Positions 30,782 to 35,492 of a stretch of 35,492 bases of DNA are shown one piece after another. Origin of the DNA: a virus; the IMG/VR virus record IMGVR_UViG_3300017923_000006, positions 1-35,492 of that record; one strand, written 5' to 3'. Numbering within the stretch: position 1 is the first letter of the stretch; every line of letters begins with the position of its first letter. The position numbers and the translations under genes are program-made. The notes under the pieces were generated by a model. The model saw nothing but the letters and a program-made list of their open reading frames with translations. It did no database searches and was not told the DNA's origin.

Positions 30782-31203
30782 TCATCCCAGTTCAACGTGA
30801 TGATCGTTTTTTCTTGGCCTTTTTTGCACTTTTCCTGGCTGAACCGGACTTCTTTGATCTGGTCTGTTGAATCGTCCTCAAGTATTCCTTCTTGAACAAT
30901 GCCATCGAGTATTGCCTTCGCTGAAATGTTATCGGGATCGGCCAGTCTGGACCGTAGCGAATGGACATGGACGTAGCAAAGTGGAGCATGTGCCGAACCT
31001 TTTTTCGCTCCCAATGACTTAGCCGCAGTAATTGGTTCCACGTTGGCAACTGCATCGGTATCTCTATCGTCACTTGCTTGCTCACATCGCCTCCTTGCCC
31101 CCTGTGCGCTTCGTGTATCGCTTCCAGCCCTTTCCCCGGACTCAGCCCCCCGGACACCCGGACGCTTCAAGATTTCGGCTAAATCTGCTTCACTCCAAGC
31201 CAT
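30778..31203 (-). CDS. RusA-like Holliday junction resolvase frame (possible frame disruption), 141 aa
   Basis: AAGGAG lies seven bases before the ATG at 31203. The C-terminal half holds the RusA-like signature RLADPDNISAKAILDGIVQE, then GILEDDSTDQIKEVRFSQEK, with the conserved aspartates of the active site. The N-terminus MAWSEADLAEILKRPGV is also protein-like, but residues 25-75 are low-complexity and Arg-rich, unlike a folded domain. In the same stretch the -1/+1 frame gives a proper RusA N-terminus (see 30792-31085). The real product may need frame changes at G6 (31146-31151) and A6 (31000-31005). Confidence 0.6.
   Translation of the reverse strand: MAWSEADLAEILKRPGVRGAESGERAGSDTRSAQGARRRCEQASDDRDTDAVANVEPITAAKSLGAKKGSAHAPLCYVHVHSLRSRLADPDNISAKAILDGIVQEGILEDDSTDQIKEVRFSQEKCKKGQEKTIITLNWDD
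30792..31085 (-). CDS. Overlapping frame carrying a RusA-like N-terminus, 97 aa
   Basis: A GTG at 31085 has GGAGG four bases upstream. The first residues (SKQVTIEIPMQLPTWNQLLR, then LSHWERKK) look like the opening strand and HW-x-KR helix of RusA-type resolvases. At 30999-31005 the codons read CGA AAA AAG, giving an A AAA AAG heptamer in the correct register; a -1 slip leads straight into the DPDN-containing frame and would yield a protein of about 102 residues. Without a slip the frame continues to a basic tail of doubtful meaning. Confidence 0.45.
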   Translation of the reverse strand: MSKQVTIEIPMQLPTWNQLLRLSHWERKKVRHMLHFATSMSIRYGPDWPIPITFQRRQYSMALFKKEYLRTIQQTRSKKSGSARKSAKKAKKKRSSR

Positions 31204-31441
31204 CTTTGTACTCCTTGACGATCTTGAACCTAAAGCCAGGCGGTTCCCATTGCGGATAGGCAAGCTGGGTAATCCATTCAAAAAAGCCCTGGACGTACGG
31301 GATGACAGATCCGACCATCCAATCAGATATTGGCCCTACACCCCACACATGAGGCTCTTCGCCTTCAAAGCGCAGATAGCACGGCACACCCCATAGCGTT
31401 GCTTTGTATTCTGGTTTTGGCAGATCATCATTCCAAGCCAT
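31190..31441 (-). CDS. Hypothetical phage protein, 83 aa
   Basis: The ATG at 31441 has GGAGG seven bases upstream; the longer frame to 31531 would overlap the previous gene and is not used. The sequence MAWNDDLPKPEYKATLWGVP continues with CYLRFEGEEPHVWGVGPISD and a hydrophobic centre (VIPYVQGFFEWITQLAYP). No zinc site or enzyme motif. Its end overlaps the start of the RusA-like frame by 14 bases, so they are coupled. Confidence 0.72.
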   Translation of the reverse strand: MAWNDDLPKPEYKATLWGVPCYLRFEGEEPHVWGVGPISDWMVGSVIPYVQGFFEWITQLAYPQWEPPGFRFKIVKEYKDGLE

Positions 31442-31478
31442 AAATTTACCTCCATAATCCCGTATGTCACACGCATGT

Positions 31479-32108
31479 TTACCCCAATCCCAGCATGAGT
31501 GTTGACGTAGCTGCAACTCCCTGCGGTGCATGTATTTCCCCGCTCGCCCACGGGTTCCAGTATTTTTGCTTTACCGGACGTGTAGGTTCATCGTCGAGTT
31601 TCCGCATTTTGCGGTTTTCAATGCTCAATAGCCGCTCCGGGCAACCCATGTCCCGTAATACGCGTTCGATGCTTTCACTTTCGTTGCGACCCGATAACCA
31701 GTGACTGACAGACGTTGGGTCTACCCCGGCCCGGCGGGCAATTTCGGCGTGCCGTATCTTGCGGGCATTTATCCACCGGCGGGCTGATTTCGCTGGCGTT
31801 GCCTCTTCCCGGGTCCGCATTTTTGTACCCATTTCGCGCAGCTTATTGCCGCAATAACTCGCGCTACATCCGGCCTCTTGGGCGCACTCAGAGACGCTGT
31901 AATTGTGATTTTCGTGCAGCGATCGGATATAATCCCAATCTATATTCAACTGCCGCTGCGGCGTGTCGCGCTTAATTCCCATGCGATTTATCGCCAACGC
32001 AACACCGGCTTTACTTTTCCCCATCCTCACCGCGACTTGCCGCATGTTAAGGCCGTCTAAGTACAGCCTCCCTGCTTCACTCCACCAGTCAGGTTGTTTT
32101 TTTGCCAT
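31479..32108 (-). CDS. DNA-binding protein with several helix-turn-helix modules, 209 aa
   Basis: GGAGG lies seven bases before the ATG at 32108. Three HTH-like segments can be seen: NMRQVAVRMGKSKAGVALAI (about residue 20), VSECAQEAGCSASYCGNKLR (about 72) and HAEIARRAGVDPTSVSHWLS (about 120). The last resembles the XRE/LacI type. The end is Pro/Trp-rich. Probably a regulator or a replication/recombination accessory; target unknown. Low similarity among the modules suggests old duplication. Confidence 0.78.
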   Translation of the reverse strand: MAKKQPDWWSEAGRLYLDGLNMRQVAVRMGKSKAGVALAINRMGIKRDTPQRQLNIDWDYIRSLHENHNYSVSECAQEAGCSASYCGNKLREMGTKMRTREEATPAKSARRWINARKIRHAEIARRAGVDPTSVSHWLSGRNESESIERVLRDMGCPERLLSIENRKMRKLDDEPTRPVKQKYWNPWASGEIHAPQGVAATSTLMLGLG

Positions 32109-32280
32109 CTGCATTCCTCCACGGGCATACAAGTTTTGCGAAATATGATCCGCACCAAAACTCTCCCCGGTGCTGATGCAGACCCGCGCACCAGCTTGAC
32201 TGCTTTGTTGGGTCTGGGCCGTTTATGACTTTGCATCCAGCCCAAGGGTCAGTTGGCTTCTGTGCGCCGTTTTTAGCCAT
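32089..32280 (-). CDS. Small cysteine/tryptophan-rich protein, 63 aa
   Basis: Starts MAKNGAQKPTDPWAGCKVIN with AAGGGG about 12 bases upstream. Four Cys (GCKV, WCAG, WCGS, VCPW) and a His could bind one zinc. The 3' end overlaps the start of the HTH gene by 20 bases and carries its ribosome binding site. Another frame is open here but lacks a ribosome binding site. Unknown function. Confidence 0.6.
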   Translation of the reverse strand: MAKNGAQKPTDPWAGCKVINGPDPTKQSSWCAGLHQHRGEFWCGSYFAKLVCPWRNADGKKTT

Positions 32281-32360
32281 ATTCTTGTCTACCCCTTGCC
32301 ATGTATCGGGTTAGCGTAAAATTTCGCTCCTACATGCCCTCATACTCATTCTCACAGCAT

Positions 32361-32633
32361 CTACACGCTGACCTCTTCCCCAATTTTGGCTATGCGCTCG
32401 TCAATCTTTTTCAGTAAACGCATAAGTCCATCCCAGGTCGTGCATTGGCTATTGAGCATTTTGTGCTTCTTGTACCCCTGGAGTGCGCCTTCGACGGTGC
32501 TGTAAAATCCGAGTGCACGTTCAATTTCTTTCCCTGGCTCCTTGGCGTTCTCCCCGGCTATCTGCGTTGTCGCCAGGTAAAAACACCGCTTGTCCGTCCG
32601 TAACCTAGTCTTGTCGTCAATTGGTATGTCCAT
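32361..32633 (-). CDS. Hypothetical phage protein, DUF5405-like layout, 90 aa
   Basis: GGAGG lies six bases before the ATG. A strand section (TRLRTDKRCFYLATTQIAGE) is followed by RALGFYSTVEGALQGYKKHK, a helix signature I associate with small phage proteins near replication genes (GYYSSLEGAL-type), and a helical end. It overlaps the upstream gene by 17 bases. The gap 32281-32360 holds no gene. Function unknown. Confidence 0.72.
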   Translation of the reverse strand: MDIPIDDKTRLRTDKRCFYLATTQIAGENAKEPGKEIERALGFYSTVEGALQGYKKHKMLNSQCTTWDGLMRLLKKIDERIAKIGEEVSV

Positions 32634-32967
32634 CTTCGTCCTCCATTCCTTTCTCTGCCTCCGCCAGATCCATCAGATCCACCACCGTTTTTATCGCCCG
32701 AATCTCGCCCTCCGGTCCAGCCTCATACCCGTTGCGGCCACAGTCGTTCTCGTAAACAAACCACTCCACATCGACAGGCAGCTCACTCGCTGCTTCAATG
32801 AGCTTGGTCTGTTGGTCAATTAGCTGGTACGCGACGGTAAATATTTCGCCTTCGATAACATCCGCACCGAATAGCTTTTCAGCCGTATCCATGCAGGCGT
32901 CTAGTCTGTGCTTGGACTGGATCAGTGCTTCAATCTGTAACTGTGTGTCTTCGTAGTCTAGTGGCAT
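32617..32967 (-). CDS. Hypothetical acidic protein, 116 aa
   Basis: GGAGG lies four bases before the ATG. The first 60 residues form charged helices (EDTQLQIEALIQSKHRLDAC, YQLIDQQTKLIEAASELP). A short strand follows (VDVEWFVYENDCGRNGYEAG), then an acidic helix to the end. Overlaps both neighbours. It may be a small adaptor of the replication module; no family recognised. Confidence 0.7.
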   Translation of the reverse strand: MPLDYEDTQLQIEALIQSKHRLDACMDTAEKLFGADVIEGEIFTVAYQLIDQQTKLIEAASELPVDVEWFVYENDCGRNGYEAGPEGEIRAIKTVVDLMDLAEAEKGMEDEDGHTN

Positions 32968-33218
32968 TGGTCCTCCTGCATTTCCTCAACGGCATACTTG
33001 GCATCTTTTAGACTTGCACCAGTGATCGCCCGGAATTCCTTAATGGCCGCGATTTTATTTCCAGCTTTTATTAACTCCCGCACGGTTTTGAACTTGTCAG
33101 CGCTGCCGTTGCATGCGCGAAGGAAGTCAGCCTGGTGCTTCTTGGCGTAATCCATTGCGACCTTCTGCCAGTCATGTTCCTTGAAAAGCTCATCAATCGC
33201 TGCTGCGTAGTAGTTCAT
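32958..33218 (-). CDS. Small protein with an L7/L12-like C-terminal motif, 86 aa
   Basis: The ATG at 33218 has a GGGGG run just upstream. After an N-terminal helical part (MNYYAAAIDELFKEHDWQKV), the end reads AGNKIAAIKEFRAITGASLK followed by DAKYAVEEM. This is the KIxxIKxxRxxTGxxLKxAKxxVE motif of the ribosomal L7/L12 C-terminal domain, which recruits proteins to the ribosome. Phages carry such domains in small proteins; the role is unknown. Confidence 0.72.
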   Translation of the reverse strand: MNYYAAAIDELFKEHDWQKVAMDYAKKHQADFLRACNGSADKFKTVRELIKAGNKIAAIKEFRAITGASLKDAKYAVEEMQEDQCH

Positions 33219-33270
33219 AGTTCCCCCGCCTGTTCGATCACACACACAATCCCGAACACCTCAGCCAGGC

Positions 33271-33684
33271 TCAGAAAGGGGCTTCGTCCATCGGCCCCTG
33301 CGGAGGCCCCGGAGGGTTTGCGGGCTGTTGGGGTTGCTGTTGAGCTTGGGGTTGCTGTCCCTGCCCCTGGTTGCCGCCTTTTGGATCTCCCTGCTGAAAC
33401 TCCAGGTCGCGGACTATAAACTCAATGCTCTTGCGGTTATTTCCGTCCTTGTCCTGCCATTTGCGCTCTTGCAGTTCAGCCGTGACTGTCAGTGCTTTGC
33501 CTTTGGTTAGGTGCTGGACCAAGTTTTCGCGCTTCCACAAGACAAAACGGGGGAAGTCTGTGCGTTTGTACTCACCGAAACCACTATCCACAGCCAGGGT
33601 GAAATTGCTGACCGGGGTGCCGGATTGTGTGTAACGGGTTTCGGGGTCTGCTGTTAGTCGGCCTGAGAAGATGCAAATGTTCAT
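33271..33684 (-). CDS. ssb: Single-stranded DNA-binding protein, 137 aa
   Basis: An OB-fold opening MNICIFSGRLTADPETRYTQ followed by GTPVSNFTLAVDSG and VTAELQERKWQDKDGNNRKS. The C-terminal tail is Gln/Pro/Gly-rich and ends MDEAPF, the acidic tip that contacts partner proteins in SSBs. AAGGAG lies six bases upstream. Coats single strands during replication and recombination, acting with the helicase encoded just upstream. Confidence 0.95.
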   Translation of the reverse strand: MNICIFSGRLTADPETRYTQSGTPVSNFTLAVDSGFGEYKRTDFPRFVLWKRENLVQHLTKGKALTVTAELQERKWQDKDGNNRKSIEFIVRDLEFQQGDPKGGNQGQGQQPQAQQQPQQPANPPGPPQGPMDEAPF

Positions 33685-33693
33685 GTGTGCTCC

Positions 33694-34962
33694 TTAATTA
33701 TTTTGCTGTTTTGGCATATCGAAGTATGTGCCGTTGTCTGCTATAAATCCAAGCTGTGCTTTCCCCAGCTTTCCAACTTCTTTAAAGCGAATCTTTTGCA
33801 CATGCACATCCACTTCCGGCTTGCGCGGATCTTTTCTGTGGATGCAAATGCCGTTGTCTGCCTTGTTGTAAAATGCTGCGCTGCCTGAAATGTCATACAG
33901 TCTTGGCACCGGGTATGTGCCATCATCTTTACGCTTGAGTTTGGTGGGGTGAGCCACAATCCAGACATGAACTTTGTTGAATCTTGCAAACCTACGGATC
34001 TGCCCAAGAGACTCGGATATAAATTCAGTCTCCGATTTGTCTGTGGGCCTGCGGTGTTCAAGCTCATTCCAGGGGTCCAGCACAATCCCGTTAACTCCGT
34101 GCTTTTCAATCACTCCGCGCATCACCTCCAGAATGGTGCCTATGTTCATGTTTTCGTCCTGGAGTTGAGTAAAAAAGAAAGCATCAGAAACAATCTGTAG
34201 GCCGTGCTCTGCATCCTGTGGGGTCATGCGGGGAGACGTGGGGGTGTCGCGGTTAAATGGTTTGCCGATAAATTTCTCAATCAGTCCAGCAGCATGGCGC
34301 GATATAGGCCAGTTCTCAGGCGAACAAAATGCAATACGCCATTCGTGTTGGTTATAAAGATTTACCGCCATTGCATCTAAAAAAGTCGACTTTCCGCTTC
34401 CAGGAATGCCAGTAATAATAGTCATTTCGCACTCGCGGACGGTGTAAAACTGATCCACCTCTGGCCAGCCAGTGCTAATTCCTGGTTTGAGCCCGGCATG
34501 GTAGAGATTCATTATTGCGTCGCGCATTTCGTCAGCCTGAAAAATGCCGTTGACCTGGCCCTGGCTGTCGTGGTCCGCAATCACGGACTGATACGCCTGC
34601 CATGCGCTGGCAATGCGTTCCGGGTCTTTGTTAGCAACTTCCCGCGCAAGGTCCATTTCTTTGAGCAGGGCAGTCACTTCCCGGTCAATCCGTTCAGCCG
34701 AATAACCCGGCAGGTTGTATTTTTCAGTTAAATCAATCAGCGATACGGCCTTGGATGCCGGTATCAAGCTGGATACTGACTTGCCTTCAGTCTGTGCCTG
34801 CTTGGCATATTTGATTGCATCACGGATGATCCCGGTCGTGTGCGTTTCCATGGAATCCAAGGTATCCAAGCTCACTGCATGGCCTGAAAATGCCCTCGAA
34901 AATGCCACGGCTCCGATATGGTCAAGCTCGTCTCTGCATTGCTGTATAGTGCGTGTGTGCAT
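33694..34962 (-). CDS. Replicative DNA helicase, DnaB-like, 422 aa
   Basis: Opens the phage replication fork. The N-terminal 150 residues are helical. The RecA-type motor has Walker A GIPGSGKS (residues 185-192), the Walker B strand NGIVLDPWNEL (Asp near 296), and later HVWIVAHPTKLKRKDDG and SGSAAFYNKADNGICIHR, which correspond to the DnaB/Twinkle helicase motifs. No primase domain is present. AAGGGG lies upstream. The N-terminal region is not clearly a DnaB N-domain, so this is a phage-specific variant. Confidence 0.9.
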   Translation of the reverse strand: MHTRTIQQCRDELDHIGAVAFSRAFSGHAVSLDTLDSMETHTTGIIRDAIKYAKQAQTEGKSVSSLIPASKAVSLIDLTEKYNLPGYSAERIDREVTALLKEMDLAREVANKDPERIASAWQAYQSVIADHDSQGQVNGIFQADEMRDAIMNLYHAGLKPGISTGWPEVDQFYTVRECEMTIITGIPGSGKSTFLDAMAVNLYNQHEWRIAFCSPENWPISRHAAGLIEKFIGKPFNRDTPTSPRMTPQDAEHGLQIVSDAFFFTQLQDENMNIGTILEVMRGVIEKHGVNGIVLDPWNELEHRRPTDKSETEFISESLGQIRRFARFNKVHVWIVAHPTKLKRKDDGTYPVPRLYDISGSAAFYNKADNGICIHRKDPRKPEVDVHVQKIRFKEVGKLGKAQLGFIADNGTYFDMPKQQNN

Positions 34963-34970
34963 ATCGCCCC

Positions 34971-35492
34971 TTAGTAAACCAGGTTTCGTAGGTCGTCTGG
35001 ATCTTCGGCCTCAACCTGGACGGACAGCTCATCGTTCCACCGCTCTTGATTCAGCCAGGTTTGCGGGTGAGGTATGAACTGCCCGCCGTCCCGTCTCCAT
35101 TGCTCGGACTTCTTATGCTGATCAACGATACGGACAAGCTCATCAGCATCCGGCCTTGTGCCGTTCAGCTTCTTCCACGCCTTAAACGCAGCACCCTTGC
35201 CAATTTTGCGCGGGTATGCTTGCCAGAAGCGCTCGAACTCATCGGTGTACTTCGATGACGTATTACTCTTTTCTTCTTTCTTTACATTCTTGATAGTTGT
35301 TAGTTCTTTGTTAGCTCTTTGGTGTAAACTTTGTTGATCGCTTTGTTGGTCTTGCTGGTAACTCTCCCAATTTATTATCGTTATCAGCCGCCCACTCTTT
35401 GTTGACTTGTTTGTTAAAAATTGCCACTTTTCTAATTTTAACAAAGCAGTTCGCACATTCTGGATAGACACGTCCTTGGCGCAGCAATCCCG
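34971..35492 (-). CDS. Replication initiator-like protein, N-terminus beyond the window
   Basis: A winged-helix region (VSIQNVRTALLKLEKWQFLT, then GRLITIINWESYQQ) is followed by a Gln/Lys/Ser-rich linker and a C-terminal DEFERFWQAYPRKIGKGAAF plus FIPHPQTWLNQERWND, a combination usual for phage replication proteins (lambda O / DnaD-like helicase loaders). The frame stays open to the last base and the GTG at 35471 has no ribosome binding site, so the gene is truncated by the window edge. Nine bases separate it from the helicase. Confidence 0.82.
   Translation of the reverse strand, partial: RDCCAKDVSIQNVRTALLKLEKWQFLTNKSTKSGRLITIINWESYQQDQQSDQQSLHQRANKELTTIKNVKKEEKSNTSSKYTDEFERFWQAYPRKIGKGAAFKAWKKLNGTRPDADELVRIVDQHKKSEQWRRDGGQFIPHPQTWLNQERWNDELSVQVEAEDPDDLRNLVY

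Noticed and set aside
1-35492. Integrase, CI-like repressor, reverse transcriptase, tRNA genes, CRISPR arrays, attachment sites
   Set aside because: Looked for on both strands through the given frames and short repeats; nothing convincing was seen. They may lie outside the window.

Overview
The window is the structural half, plus part of the replication half, of a long-tailed, non-contractile-tailed (siphovirus-type) double-stranded DNA phage or prophage. Most genes lie on the minus strand, tightly packed, with ATGA/TAATG overlaps and strong AGGAGG-type ribosome binding sites. They run from replication (right end) through terminase, portal, head, connectors, tail and adhesin (left end). The host is probably a Gram-negative bacterium: the lysis block carries a lipoprotein and a signal-peptide protein. 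A sulfate-reducing deltaproteobacterium fits the general look, but this is low confidence. No integrase, repressor, reverse transcriptase, tRNA or CRISPR array is visible, so the lifestyle cannot be settled here. Two plus-strand cassettes with their own sigma-70-like promoters look like morons, which would suit a temperate phage.

Layout by position. 1-1817: small plus-strand accessory genes of unknown function, two preceded by related GC-rich stem-loops. 1806-7311 (minus): receptor-binding and tail-tip genes, including a C-type-lectin-fold adhesin (2780-4324) whose last 42 codons look like the variable region of a diversity-generating retroelement (DGR). 7311-13259: a 1982-residue tape measure protein. 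13281-13580 (plus): a small membrane-protein moron with an in-frame amber codon. 13561-14396: tail assembly chaperones joined by a probable -1 frameshift. 14493-17166: tail tube, tail terminator and head-tail connectors. 17170-19518: lysis and membrane genes. 19509-20476: a glycosyltransferase-like gene and a small protein. 20525-22433: P22-type coat and scaffold. 22679-23506 (plus): a promoter/operator-driven cassette of two small genes. 23587-26951: zinc-binding proteins, minor head protein, a RyR-domain protein and the portal. 26967-28707: large and small terminase. 28710-32967: nucleotide metabolism (DUF3310, MazG), a homing endonuclease, zinc ribbons, a frame-disrupted RusA-like resolvase and an HTH protein. 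33271-35492: SSB, DnaB-like helicase and a replication initiator cut by the window edge.

How it works together. Helicase, SSB and the initiator-like protein replicate the genome, and RusA-like activity would resolve branched DNA before packaging. The terminase packages DNA through a DUF4055 portal into a P22-fold head built on the scaffold. The connectors join the head to a tail of perhaps 300 nm set by the tape measure (about 1.5 angstrom per residue). The adhesin at the left end decides host range. The most interesting points are the DGR-like adhesin, two recoding or frame-switch candidates (tail chaperone and RusA-like gene), the amber-interrupted moron with an antisense promoter, and a family of stem-loops found only with the plus-strand genes.
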